Below, one piece after another: positions 1 to 8,267 of a stretch of 64,000 bases of DNA. Made by a program: the position numbers and the translations under genes. This DNA is from JAICUF01 sp038250675 (GTDB lineage: Bacteria > Gemmatimonadota > Gemmatimonadetes > Gemmatimonadales > GWC2-71-9). Each line of letters begins with the position of its first letter. The stretch's first letter is position 1. The notes below the pieces were generated by a model. It had not been told where the DNA came from. It saw only the letters and a program-made list of their open reading frames with translations, and ran no database searches. The stretch lies in contig JBBSCB010000004.1 of the NCBI GenBank assembly GCA_038250675.1, forward strand, positions 74,482 through 138,481. Direction: 5' to 3'.

Positions 1-2
1 GC

Positions 3-302
3 GCGGCGGCCGTCTCCCTGAAGGCGCGCGTCGCAGCGCACCTGATGGCTCTGCTCGAGGACCGCCGCCTGGTCCCATTCCCCAGTGGATTCGAGGGACT
101 CGCGCGCCCGCCGGCGAACCGCGTGTGCGACATCGCATACGTTACGTTGCGCGAGCTGGAGAATACGAGCGAGTCCCGCGCCGAATTTACGCTCGACCGA
201 CGCGTCTTCTTCCGGCTGGCTGAAGCAGAAAAGGACGCGGAAATTGCCGCGGCCATGTTGAAGCGGCCGTTCACGCGTTACGTCGAGGACGCCGAGGCCT
301 AG
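3..302 (+). CDS. Partial hypothetical protein (5' end outside window)
   Basis: The reading frame is open from the left edge to a stop at 302, so this is probably the C-terminal part of a longer protein. An internal ATG at 45 would leave only 85 residues. The visible part is mixed alpha/beta with a basic, charged tail; I see no motif I can name. It ends 3 bases before the next gene, in the same direction, so it is probably the preceding gene of the same operon. It may be part of the secretion-associated locus, but only its position suggests that. Confidence 0.5.
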   Translation, partial: AAAVSLKARVAAHLMALLEDRRLVPFPSGFEGLARPPANRVCDIAYVTLRELENTSESRAEFTLDRRVFFRLAEAEKDAEIAAAMLKRPFTRYVEDAEA

Positions 303-305
303 CGG

Positions 306-1415
306 ATGCCCTCCTACGTCTTCGAAGTCGTCACCGCGCAGGGCGCCGAGCGGTACCCCTTCACGCTCGACCACGATCGCGTGCTCGGGCCCCAGGTGAC
401 CCAGGTGCTCGAGGAACTGCGCCAGCGCGGGGTCGTGCTGCGCGGCAAGCACGACGACGAGCTCGGTGTCTACTGGAGCGGCCGCGAGCTGGATCAGACG
501 CTGCGCGCCGGCGACCTCGGCATCACCGCCGCGCGTCCCATCGAGCTCCGCATGCGTGAGCGCACCGTAGTGGCGCCCGCCGTGCCGGCCGACGCGTCGC
601 TCCCGCGAGGCGTCCTCGCGTCGGCCGTGCTGGGCTACTGCGCCGGGCTCGTGGCCTGGATCGTCACCGGCCTCAATGCCGACCTCACGGCCCTCGCACC
701 GACCTATTTCCGGCTGGACCAGCTCACGCTGCTGGCCCTCGGCGCGCTGGTCGGTGCCGCCGTGCTTGGGGGCGCCGCGCTCCGCCGGCGCGGTGGCGTC
801 GCCGCGGCGACGGCGGCCGGGCTCCTGCTTGGGGGCGTGGGCGCCCTGCTGGGCGGGTCGCTGGTCCTGCTCGCGCCGGGTTCCACGTCGCTCGGCGGCT
901 TCATGGCGGCGCGGGTGGGCGGATGGGCACTGGCGGGCGGCCTGGCGTCGCTGCTGCTGGCCTGCTACGGCACCCAGCTCGATCCGGGACGGATGATTGA
1001 GAGTCTCGGGCTCGGGATGCTTGCCGGCGCATTCGCGGGGGTCGTCTTCGCGCTGCCCGGGCCGTCAGAGTTGTGGCAGGCCGTCGCGTTCACCGTGTTC
1101 GGTGCCGGCCTCGGCCTCGCCGCCTGCGGGCCGGGACTCTGGCGCGCGCGTGCGCTGGTGGATCTGGTGCCGGCCCGGCGGCGCGTGCCCGGCATCCTGT
1201 CGCTCCGCGAGTGGGCGGTGCATGAGGGCCGCGCCGTGGCACTCGGCAGCGCCCGCATGGGGTGTCAGGACGGCAAGCTCGCACTCTATCCGGGCGCCGC
1301 AGGCGCGACGCTGGATGGCCGCCCCATGACCGAGCCCGCGTTCCTTCCAGTCGCGGCGCAGGTCGGCGTCGACGGCGCGAGCTACCGCATGCGGCGACTG
1401 CGGGGCGGCGCATGA
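306..1415 (+). CDS. Ubiquitin-like (YukD/EsaB-type) domain, polytopic membrane protein with FHA-like tail
   Basis: A 369-residue protein in three parts. Residues 1-85 look like a beta-grasp, ubiquitin-like domain of the YukD/EsaB kind, with short strands, a central helix and the motif DLGITAARPIELRMRE at the end. Residues about 100-275 contain five to seven hydrophobic, Ala/Gly/Leu-rich segments, so the protein is anchored in the inner membrane. Residues about 295-369 resemble a degenerate FHA fold (HEGRAVALG, then GATLDGRPM and GVDGASYRM). The stop overlaps the start of the VWA gene (ATGA at 1412-1415), so the two are translated together. YukD-type domains are known in type VII secretion and FHA domains in T6SS regulation. 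A role as a membrane scaffold of the injection locus is inferred. The FHA-like assignment is the weakest part. Confidence 0.6.
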   Translation: MPSYVFEVVTAQGAERYPFTLDHDRVLGPQVTQVLEELRQRGVVLRGKHDDELGVYWSGRELDQTLRAGDLGITAARPIELRMRERTVVAPAVPADASLPRGVLASAVLGYCAGLVAWIVTGLNADLTALAPTYFRLDQLTLLALGALVGAAVLGGAALRRRGGVAAATAAGLLLGGVGALLGGSLVLLAPGSTSLGGFMAARVGGWALAGGLASLLLACYGTQLDPGRMIESLGLGMLAGAFAGVVFALPGPSELWQAVAFTVFGAGLGLAACGPGLWRARALVDLVPARRRVPGILSLREWAVHEGRAVALGSARMGCQDGKLALYPGAAGATLDGRPMTEPAFLPVAAQVGVDGASYRMRRLRGGA

Positions 1416-2734
1416 AGACGCTCCGCGCCGGACTCGCGCTGATGCTGGTTGCAGCCGGCGTGCAGGGCCAGACGCCCACGGTGCCGCTCCGGCTGGTGCG
1501 TTGTACGGCGGGTGCGGACGTGCCGTGCCTCGTCGCACGCGTGGTGCTCGATGCCCGGAGCGCGGCGCTGGTGGGGCAGCTGGATTCGACGGATGAATCC
1601 CGTGCCTGGACCGGTGCCTTGGCCGGTGCGCGGCTGGCCGGCCCCGGCGTCGCGGTCGCCCAACGCGTCGAACCGCCGCTCCGTCTGCTCGTGCTGCTGG
1701 ACCGGAGCGGGAGCATGACCGGCGAAGGGATCGCGTTCACCCGCATCACGCTGCGGAGCTTCATCGGCGCGCTCGACAGCGCCACCGTGCGGGTTGCGGT
1801 TGCGGGATTCGAGAGCCGGGATGTGTCCGTCGGCATCGACGCGTCCCGGTTCGTCCCTCCGGCGGAGGCGGTACGGGTGCTGGAGCAGATCCCCTCGCCC
1901 GACGTCCGTGCCAACACCGCGCTGTACAGCGCGCTGGTCGACGGCAGCCGGCACGTGGCGGCGGCCGTCGCGGCGGCGCCCGGGACCCAGGGCGCCATTC
2001 TCCTGGTGACCGACGGGCGCAATGAGGTGGGATTTGCGCGGGACGATCCGGGCCTGCTCGCGGGGCCCGACGGCCTGGCCCGCGCGCGCGCGGCGCTGGA
2101 GGCCTCCGGCCAGAAGATCTGGATCATGGGCGTGGGCCAGCATGTGGCCGCGGACGAGCTGGCATCGCTGGCGGGCGGCGGCGGGGTGGCCGTGATTGCC
2201 CGTCTCGATCCCAACGCGATGGCCGAACGCCTGGCGGTGATCTCGCGCGAGCTTCGGGGTGCCCGGGAGCTCACGTTCGGTGTCAGTGGCGGCGCGGCCG
2301 CCTCGCTCGCCCGCGCGCCGTGGGTCGGCGCCGCCGCCGCGTGGCGGGACGGCCGCCCCCTCGTGACGCAGGCGCTCGCCTGGCGGCCGCCGCTCTATGC
2401 GCTGCCGGCGTACGACGGCGTCGCGGATGCGGCCTCGTTGCCCGCGGGCATGCGGGACGCGGGTACCGGTGCGGCAGGCGGGCCCGGGACGCGACTGCTC
2501 ATCGCGCTGTCCATGGGACTGGTGGGAGCGCTGCTGTGGGTCTTCGTGCCGCGGGTGGCCTGGATGGGAAGCAGCGTGCTGCCGACGGCGGCCGAACCGG
2601 CGGCGCCGGCCTCGGCGCCGCGGAAAGCGCCGGCCGAAGCGGAAAACGCATCAGGCCTCCGGCGCGACGTGCAGGAGGCGCCGCCGCGCAAGCCGAGCGA
2701 CGTGACGGCTGAGATTCCGGTCGGCGGGCCGTGA
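1412..2734 (+). CDS. Exported VWA-domain protein with C-terminal membrane anchor
   Basis: Starts at the ATG that overlaps the previous stop. An upstream in-frame start at 1262 is rejected because it would lie deep in the preceding gene and hide the signal peptide. Residues 1-20 form a signal peptide (MKTLRAGLALMLVAAGVQGQ). A von Willebrand A domain follows, with the metal-ion site D97-R-S-G-S101 and later LLVTDGRNE. A hydrophobic segment near residues 362-385 would place the VWA domain outside the cytoplasm and leave a short Ala/Pro/Lys-rich tail inside. VWA domains bind protein partners through a metal ion. The coupling to the ubiquitin-like membrane gene suggests a two-protein envelope assembly, which is an inference. 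Confidence 0.75.
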   Translation: MKTLRAGLALMLVAAGVQGQTPTVPLRLVRCTAGADVPCLVARVVLDARSAALVGQLDSTDESRAWTGALAGARLAGPGVAVAQRVEPPLRLLVLLDRSGSMTGEGIAFTRITLRSFIGALDSATVRVAVAGFESRDVSVGIDASRFVPPAEAVRVLEQIPSPDVRANTALYSALVDGSRHVAAAVAAAPGTQGAILLVTDGRNEVGFARDDPGLLAGPDGLARARAALEASGQKIWIMGVGQHVAADELASLAGGGGVAVIARLDPNAMAERLAVISRELRGARELTFGVSGGAAASLARAPWVGAAAAWRDGRPLVTQALAWRPPLYALPAYDGVADAASLPAGMRDAGTGAAGGPGTRLLIALSMGLVGALLWVFVPRVAWMGSSVLPTAAEPAAPASAPRKAPAEAENASGLRRDVQEAPPRKPSDVTAEIPVGGP

Positions 2735-2748
2735 GGCGGTGCCAGCCG

Positions 2749-3075
2749 TCAGCCTTTCTTCCACTCCTTCGCGTCGCGCTCGGGGAAGCTGACCTTGCAC
2801 GTGCCCGGGTCGACGCCCTCGATCCGGATCCGCCCCAGATTGTCGAGTTTGCCCACGACCGGCTTCCCGTCGGGAAGCTCGAGTCTGAACGGCTCGCGTG
2901 GGACGGGCGCGCCGGTGCTGGTCTTAAGCTCGATCACTATCCAGTCGGGCTTGTCCGGATCCACCACGACCACGGCCGGTAGCGGCGAACTGCCGCTCTG
3001 CACCGGGGGCGTCGAGGCCGGCTGGCACTCCTGGCAGCCGCCCAGTGCGTCGGCCTGCGCTTGAGGAATCTTCAC
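2749..3075 (-). CDS. Small carboxypeptidase-regulatory-like (Ig-fold) protein downstream of DUF4123
   Basis: A 108-residue protein whose GTG start overlaps the stop of the DUF4123 gene (GTGA). A longer start at 3126 is rejected because it would overlap that gene by 55 bases. An N-terminal Gln/Ala/Cys-rich stretch (GGCQECQ) is followed by a single Ig-like module. The pattern is WIVIELKTSTGAPVP, then DNLGRIRIEGVDPGTCKVSFP. The same pattern recurs inside the PAAR protein (residues about 90-160), so both probably descend from one adaptor module. The protein may be carried on the spike or help load cargo handled by the DUF4123 chaperone. Function is inferred from context only. Confidence 0.65.
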   Translation of the reverse strand: MKIPQAQADALGGCQECQPASTPPVQSGSSPLPAVVVVDPDKPDWIVIELKTSTGAPVPREPFRLELPDGKPVVGKLDNLGRIRIEGVDPGTCKVSFPERDAKEWKKG

Positions 3076-3653
3076 GAGGATCGGAAGGTAACGCGGGGCC
3101 GAGCCGGAGCGCTGGTGTCGGCCCACACCTGGCGGGCGAGCGTCACCCCGTAGGTCTCGTGGTCGGTCCAGCCGTACGCCGTCACCGGTCCGAAGAAATC
3201 CGTCAGCTGCGCCGCATCGCAGGTCGGCAGAAAGCGGGATAGCACCCGCGGGTCATAGAACCGGAAGTACCAGTGGTCGCCGTCCGGGGCGTCGACCAGC
3301 AGGAATTTTCTGAGGTGGGTGCGCAGGGTGTCGAAGCCGGCGTCGGTGACGGCAAAGACACCCCACGGGTCGGTCCACAACGTCCCGGCGATCCACTCGA
3401 CGAACTCGGCATCGGCACGTACGAGGTAGGGGGCGATCGCGGCCAGGTCCTCGGCCGCGGGGCCGCGGTACAGCGATGCGGCGCGTTCCGGGCGAATCTC
3501 GCCCACCTTGGCGGGCACTCGTGGCTCATCGCACGCGTCCAGCACTGCGTAGAGTGCGCCGCGATCCGCCGCACGGATGAGCTCGGCGAGCGGCGCGGCC
3601 AGCGTACTGACGACTTGGGGCATGGCCCAATATCCGGCCCCGGGGTGCGCCAT
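3072..3653 (-). CDS. DUF4123 protein, T6SS effector chaperone (Tap/TEC family)
   Basis: About 193 residues from the ATG at 3653, or 183 from the ATG at 3623; both starts are plausible. The DUF4123 hallmarks are present: APYLVRADAEFVEWI, then WGVFAVTDAGFDTLRTHLRKFL, then FRFYDPRVLSRFLP and FFGPVTAYGW. Members of this family bind particular T6SS effectors and load them onto VgrG or PAAR. The gene is transcribed away from the PAAR gene, with only about 75 bases between the two start codons, and is coupled to the small Ig-like gene. Frames open further upstream on this strand are antisense to the PAAR gene and were not used. Confidence 0.85.
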   Translation of the reverse strand: MAHPGAGYWAMPQVVSTLAAPLAELIRAADRGALYAVLDACDEPRVPAKVGEIRPERAASLYRGPAAEDLAAIAPYLVRADAEFVEWIAGTLWTDPWGVFAVTDAGFDTLRTHLRKFLLVDAPDGDHWYFRFYDPRVLSRFLPTCDAAQLTDFFGPVTAYGWTDHETYGVTLARQVWADTSAPARPRVTFRSS

Positions 3654-3726
3654 GGCAAGCTCTGGACACGTCGAGCGGCGAATAGCAGATTCGCAGGCAC
3701 GACTCACGATTTCGCGGAGATGCGGG

Positions 3727-4860
3727 ATGTTCTCACCGGTCGGGCGCGTCCAGGACATGCACATCTGCCCGATGCAGACGCCCGCCGTGGTGCCCATTCC
3801 CCACGTCGGCGGGCCGGTCGCCGGTCCGGGTGCGCTCTCCGTCATGGCCGGCGGCGTGCCGGTGTCAGTGATGGGCGACTTCGCCGTATGCGCTGGCCCG
3901 CCGGACACCATGCCGTCGGGCTCGGCGACCGTATTCGCCGAGGGGCGATCGGTAGTCCGCATTACCGACATGAGCGCGCACGGCGGGGTGATCCTGGTCG
4001 GTTTGCCCACGGTGATGGTGGGTGATTCTGGCGGGGCGGGCAGCTCCCAGGCCGCGACGATGAGCGCGGCCAAGGCGGGCGGCTCGGCGTTCGTGCGGTC
4101 GGAGTGCAACGCCAAGGCGGCGGACGCGGTCGCGGCCAAGGCGGCGCCCCCGCCGGCCACCGGCACGGCGTGGGTCGAGGTGGAATTCGTCGATCGTGGT
4201 GGGCATCCGGTGCCGTTCCAGCGGGCGGTGGTCACCGACGCCAAGGGGACGGCGCGGATCGGCTTCAGCGACAAGGACGGCCTCATCCGGATCCAGGGCA
4301 TGGCCGTCGGGCCGTGCACGATCACGGTGCCGGATCTGGACGAGTCGTCGCTGCTGCCGGAATCCGCCGGGGCGGCGGCCGCGAGCGGAACGATGGCCGC
4401 GGCGGCGGCCACCACGGCAACCGCCACCGCGACCCCGCCCACACCGGTCAAGGCGCGGGTGGTGCTGCAATCGCTCGCCGCGAAGCCGGTGGCCAACGCG
4501 CCGTGCACCGTGACGCTGGGCGTGGCCGGGCAGAAGCTGACCACGGACGGCAGCGGCAAGCTCGAACTCGCCATACCGCCCGGCGTCACCAAGGGCGACC
4601 TCGTGCTGAACGGCACCGGTACCACACTGCATGGCATCACGATTCCGTTCACCATCGGCGCGCTGCCGTCGGAGTCGACGATCCTGGGGCAGGAAGCCCG
4701 GCTGAACAACCTCGGCTACCGCGCGGGCACCACGGCGGATCCCTCCAGCGCGCCGTTCCGCTCGGCGATCGAGGAATTTCAGTGCGACGAGAAGCTGACC
4801 GTGGACGGGAAGTGCGGGCCCAAGACCCAGGCCCAGCTCCGGAAGGTCCATGGCAGCTGA
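3727..4860 (+). CDS. PAAR-like spike-tip protein with Ig-like modules and peptidoglycan-binding C-terminus
   Basis: Starts at the ATG at 3727, preceded by GGAG; an in-frame ATG at 3577 is less likely because it lies inside the divergent DUF4123 gene. Domains in order: PAAR-like repeat fold (residues about 1-85) with MHICPMQTP, PIPHVGGPV and repeated G-D-F/G-L-P turns; two carboxypeptidase-regulatory-like modules (about 135-205 and 240-310) separated by an Ala/Thr linker; and a PG_binding_1-like domain (about 312-377) with EARLNNLGYRAG and FQCDEKLTVDGKCGPKT. The PAAR cone sharpens the VgrG spike. The wall-binding end could help it cross or bind murein. It overlaps the next gene by 11 bases. 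Confidence 0.85.
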   Translation: MFSPVGRVQDMHICPMQTPAVVPIPHVGGPVAGPGALSVMAGGVPVSVMGDFAVCAGPPDTMPSGSATVFAEGRSVVRITDMSAHGGVILVGLPTVMVGDSGGAGSSQAATMSAAKAGGSAFVRSECNAKAADAVAAKAAPPPATGTAWVEVEFVDRGGHPVPFQRAVVTDAKGTARIGFSDKDGLIRIQGMAVGPCTITVPDLDESSLLPESAGAAAASGTMAAAAATTATATATPPTPVKARVVLQSLAAKPVANAPCTVTLGVAGQKLTTDGSGKLELAIPPGVTKGDLVLNGTGTTLHGITIPFTIGALPSESTILGQEARLNNLGYRAGTTADPSSAPFRSAIEEFQCDEKLTVDGKCGPKTQAQLRKVHGS

Positions 4861-6190
4861 CCGGCTTGCCGTTCCGGTCCTGATTCCGCCGGCCACCGGC
4901 AGCGAGCGCGCCACCATCCGGGAACGGCTGGTGCCGGTCGCCTGCTGGCGGATGGACGACGTCCGCTTTGCCTTTGCGTCTTCGTTCATCAACCCGGACG
5001 CTCGGCTCGAATTCACACTCCTGCAGGCGGTCCGGAAGGACAATCCGGGCGCGCTGCTGGCCTTGTTTGGGCAGGCCGATCCCACCGGCGACGACGAGGC
5101 CAACAAGACGCTGAGCGGACGACGGGCTAACGCGGTCTTCGCCGCGCTGGTCCGGCGGACGGACATGTGGGAGTTCCTCTTCTCGCACCCGGTCGGACGG
5201 GACCGCTGGGGCGACCCCGAACTCCGCACCATGGCGAACGCGCTGGGCCGGCCGCCCGACGCGCCGCTGCCGACCAGCGCCGCCGAGCGCGCACCGCTCT
5301 TCAACGCATACATGAGTCTGCTCTGTGTCGACATCGACGGTTCCGGCTTTCTGCTCGATGCGGCCAAGGATTTTCTGGGCAAGGGCGGTGACGCCGCCAC
5401 GCACCGCGGCGCGGTGCAAGGCTGTAGCGAATTCAATCCAGTGCTGGTGTTCTCTACCGCCGAGTCCGCCGCGCACGCGGCATCGAAGGACACGACGGCT
5501 CGGGACGACGACAACGCACCCAACCGGCGCGTGGTCGGGCTGCTTTTTCCGCAGGCCATTGAGATCGATCTCGCGCGCTGGCCCTGTCCGGCGGCGACGA
5601 CGGGCACGGCTGCGTGCCGCAAGCGCTTCTTCTCGGACGGTGAGCGCCGCCGCCGACCTGGCGCGACGCGGCGCACCGCCTCAACGTCGAGTGACACCTT
5701 CGCCTGCCGGTTCTTTGACCGTCTGGCGGGCGAGTCTCCCTGCAGCGGAACCGGCAAGGTCTCTACCACGCGGATCGTGCTCCAAAGTGCTCCTGGTGCC
5801 GGCGGTGCGCCCGTCGCCGGCGTCCCCTTCACGCTGCGGGTGGTGGGTCGCGGCGAGCGGAGCGGCACGACGGCGGCGGACGGCACTATCCGCGTAACAT
5901 TCGAGGAGGGCAGCACCACGCTGCTCGAGATCCTGGGGTCCATCTACCATCTTGAGCCCGGCGTTCCGATCGCCGCGGCCGACACGCTGGACGGGGTGCA
6001 GAGCCGCCTCTTCCTGCTGGGCTACATGCCGGGCCCGTCCACCGGCGCAGTGACGCCGGCGCTGGACCGCGCTATCCTGCAGTTCCAGGTGGACCAGCGC
6101 CTCGACCCCGACGGCGACCAGGTGCTGACGGCAACCGGCGTTCCGGCGGCGGATATCGGCAAGCGGCTTTCCACCGACCTCGGCGCGTAG
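4850..6190 (+). CDS. OmpA-like / peptidoglycan-binding protein of the injection locus
   Basis: 446 residues without a signal peptide. An OmpA C-terminal-like domain lies near residues 38-105, with the diagnostic NKTLSGRRANAVFAAL stretch. The middle part ends in CRKRFFSDGE and a Cys-containing segment. An Ig-like module (about 300-350) and a PG_binding_1-like domain (about 365-440, SRLFLLGYMPG) follow. The architecture parallels the larger gene at 9024, so the two are probably paralogues. With no export signal, delivery through the contractile apparatus or assembly on the spike is likelier than ordinary outer-membrane anchoring; that is inferred. It starts inside the PAAR gene and ends 2 bases before the metalloprotease gene. 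Confidence 0.75.
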   Translation: MAADRLAVPVLIPPATGSERATIRERLVPVACWRMDDVRFAFASSFINPDARLEFTLLQAVRKDNPGALLALFGQADPTGDDEANKTLSGRRANAVFAALVRRTDMWEFLFSHPVGRDRWGDPELRTMANALGRPPDAPLPTSAAERAPLFNAYMSLLCVDIDGSGFLLDAAKDFLGKGGDAATHRGAVQGCSEFNPVLVFSTAESAAHAASKDTTARDDDNAPNRRVVGLLFPQAIEIDLARWPCPAATTGTAACRKRFFSDGERRRRPGATRRTASTSSDTFACRFFDRLAGESPCSGTGKVSTTRIVLQSAPGAGGAPVAGVPFTLRVVGRGERSGTTAADGTIRVTFEEGSTTLLEILGSIYHLEPGVPIAAADTLDGVQSRLFLLGYMPGPSTGAVTPALDRAILQFQVDQRLDPDGDQVLTATGVPAADIGKRLSTDLGA

Positions 6191-6192
6191 CC

Positions 6193-7350
6193 ATGTCGCT
6201 CTCGCTTCCGGCATTTCCCACCCGTCGGCTGGTGCTGGTCCGCTTTACCCGCGGCGCGCCGGCCGGGGACCCGCTGCTGGACGCGCCCGACATCGACGAG
6301 CGCGGCTACCTTGCGCCGTTCCAGGGACCGGTCGTGTCAGTCGCCGCGGGGCGCACGGTCAAGGTCGGGTTGCAGCGATTTTTTCTCGAGACGCGTACAG
6401 CGCTCTTTGCCGAGAGCAGCGACCCTGCGATCATGCGGTTGGCGAACCCGGTGACGGGCGCGCTCCCGCCGGACCTGCAGACCACGATCAGTTTCACCGG
6501 CGTGGATGGCGGCAGCGACAGCCGTACCGCCGCGCTCCGGATCCGGATCGGCAGCATTACCGGGCCCATCATCCATCAGCTCAACGTCGTGGTCTTCCGG
6601 CCGGTCTCGGTACGGGTCACGCCGCACCTCGTGACCGTGAGCAGTTCGTCGCGGGCCGGCACGTTGCCGGTGGTCGACATTCCGGCGGTCATGCAGAAGG
6701 TGGGCGACATCTGGACCCCCGCGGGGGTGACGTTCACCGTGCAGCCGACCCGGCGGAAGACGTTCGTGTTCAAGCGGGCGGACATTGTGGAGAACGCGCC
6801 CACCCCGGGCGAGATGGCCACGCTGTGCGCCACCCGGATGCCCGACGGCACGCCCAACTGGATTCCGAACACCATCAACGTCTTCTTCATCGTGGAGTTC
6901 GGCGAGAAGAGTCTGTTCGGGCTCGGGTTCAGCCGCGCGGCGTTCAAGTCGTTCGGCATGCCCAACCCGGCGATCATCCTGGCCGACCGCTCCGGGACGA
7001 TTAGCCGGACGGGGGCGATACAGTTCGCCCAGACGCTGGCGCACGAGTTCGGCCATTTCTTCACGCTCAACCACGCCGGCGGCGGGCAGATACCGAACGA
7101 GCGCGAGGACACCTGGTCGCGGCGGATGCTGATGCATCCGTTCAGCCCCACGATCCGGGCGAAGGATCCATTCCCCATCAACGACGGAGACGGGAAGCCG
7201 TTCACGCAGCGGCCGCGGTTCAACGACATCGGCTACGGCAATCTGGCCTCCGGCTGTCTGCTCACGCTCAAGGATCTGCCACAATTCACCGGTGACGGCG
7301 AGTGCTTCACGGCGCGAGCCGCCATCACGTCACCGCAGGGGCCGTTCTAA
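6193..7350 (+). CDS. Metzincin-like zinc metalloprotease, candidate secreted effector
   Basis: 385 residues, no signal peptide. The zinc site is HEFGHFFTLNH at residues 284-294 (HExxHxxxxxH), followed by a likely Met-turn RRMLMHP near 312-316, as in metzincins. The N-terminal 150 residues are beta-rich, with possible Ig-like or C2-like folding. The segment GVTFTVQP before the catalytic domain is of the kind common in peptidases that process extracellular proteins. It lies between two OmpA/peptidoglycan-binding genes of the spike block, 2 bases after the first. Because it lacks an export signal and sits among adaptor genes, I infer that it is an effector delivered by the contractile system. 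No immunity gene is obvious, which would fit a non-bacterial or extracellular protein target. Confidence 0.75.
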   Translation: MSLSLPAFPTRRLVLVRFTRGAPAGDPLLDAPDIDERGYLAPFQGPVVSVAAGRTVKVGLQRFFLETRTALFAESSDPAIMRLANPVTGALPPDLQTTISFTGVDGGSDSRTAALRIRIGSITGPIIHQLNVVVFRPVSVRVTPHLVTVSSSSRAGTLPVVDIPAVMQKVGDIWTPAGVTFTVQPTRRKTFVFKRADIVENAPTPGEMATLCATRMPDGTPNWIPNTINVFFIVEFGEKSLFGLGFSRAAFKSFGMPNPAIILADRSGTISRTGAIQFAQTLAHEFGHFFTLNHAGGGQIPNEREDTWSRRMLMHPFSPTIRAKDPFPINDGDGKPFTQRPRFNDIGYGNLASGCLLTLKDLPQFTGDGECFTARAAITSPQGPF

Positions 7351-7381
7351 TGGGTCCGGCGGGTGGCGTGCGGAGGGCGCT

Positions 7382-8266
7382 ATGCGGGGATGGCGGTGGA
7401 ACCACGGCGGCCTGCTGGCGGCGCTGCTGCTCTGCTGCGGCGGCGGCGCGGCGTGCCAGACCCGCACGCAGGCGTCACCGGATCGTCTGCGTGCGGGTGC
7501 GCGCGTGAGTGACCTGACGGCGCAGGTTCGTGCGAAGGACCCGTCGGCGACGCTGCTGGCCGCCGAACTCGGCCCGGCCGCCGCGCCGGCACTGGTGCCC
7601 CTGACGCGCGACGCCGACGAGGAGGTGCGCGAGATTGCGCTCCTCTGCCTGGCGGAGACCGGCGGGAATGGCGCCGTCCGCGCGGCAATTGCGCGGCTGA
7701 ACGACAGTGCGCCGATGGTGCGCGGCGCCGCACTGCGCGGGCTGGGTCGCCTGGCCGGTGCGGACAATGTGCCCGCGCTGCTCCATGCGCTCGATGCCAC
7801 CGACGATGCCGGCGCACGCCGGTATGTGGCGCTGCTGATCGGCCGGCTTGGTTCGGCGGGGGACGTGCCGGCGCTCCGCACCGCCTGCCAGCGACTGCAT
7901 GACCCGGACTCCGAGGAAGGTTGCGTTGCGGCTCTGGCCCAGCTCGGTGACGCACCGATGCGTGAGGAATTTGCCAGGCGGCTCACCACGACCACCGACC
8001 GGGCGCTCGCGCGGTACCTCGACGATGCCGAGCAGATCCACGCACGGTGGCTCCTGCCGGCGCTCGCGACCAGGCTGAGCGATACGTCCGAAATCCGCTG
8101 GATCGGCGTGGACGGGCTCCCCGGGCCCAAGTCGCTCCGCGTTGCCGACGTTGCGCTCAATCTGATCGCGGCGATCTCGGGGCGGACGTTCAGTTTTACG
8201 CCGGCGCCGAACGTGCGCTACACCGACGATCAGCTGGCCGAGGTCCGGGCGGCGGTGGCGCCGTAG
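7382..8266 (+). CDS. HEAT-repeat lipoprotein
   Basis: 294 residues from the ATG at 7382; an earlier in-frame start at 7292 overlaps the protease gene and is not used. The N-terminus (LLAALLLCCGGGAACQ) reads as a lipoprotein signal with Cys25 as the likely lipid site. Residues 45-200 contain several HEAT-type helical repeats (VREIALLCLAETGG, VRGAALRGLGRLAG, ARRYVALLIGRLG). Such solenoids bind proteins. It is the only clearly lipidated protein in the spike/cargo run. It could protect the producer, hold components at the membrane, or act as an immunity protein for the adjacent protease. These roles are guesses from position. Confidence 0.7.
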   Translation: MRGWRWNHGGLLAALLLCCGGGAACQTRTQASPDRLRAGARVSDLTAQVRAKDPSATLLAAELGPAAAPALVPLTRDADEEVREIALLCLAETGGNGAVRAAIARLNDSAPMVRGAALRGLGRLAGADNVPALLHALDATDDAGARRYVALLIGRLGSAGDVPALRTACQRLHDPDSEEGCVAALAQLGDAPMREEFARRLTTTTDRALARYLDDAEQIHARWLLPALATRLSDTSEIRWIGVDGLPGPKSLRVADVALNLIAAISGRTFSFTPAPNVRYTDDQLAEVRAAVAP

Positions 8267-8267
8267 C

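Noticed and set aside
3865..5943. Long open frame on the minus strand across the PAAR and OmpA-like genes
   Set aside because: It is antisense to well-supported genes, has a composition typical of high-GC shadow frames and no motif.
7292..7381. Longer start for the HEAT-repeat lipoprotein
   Set aside because: It would overlap the protease gene and push the lipobox away from the N-terminus.
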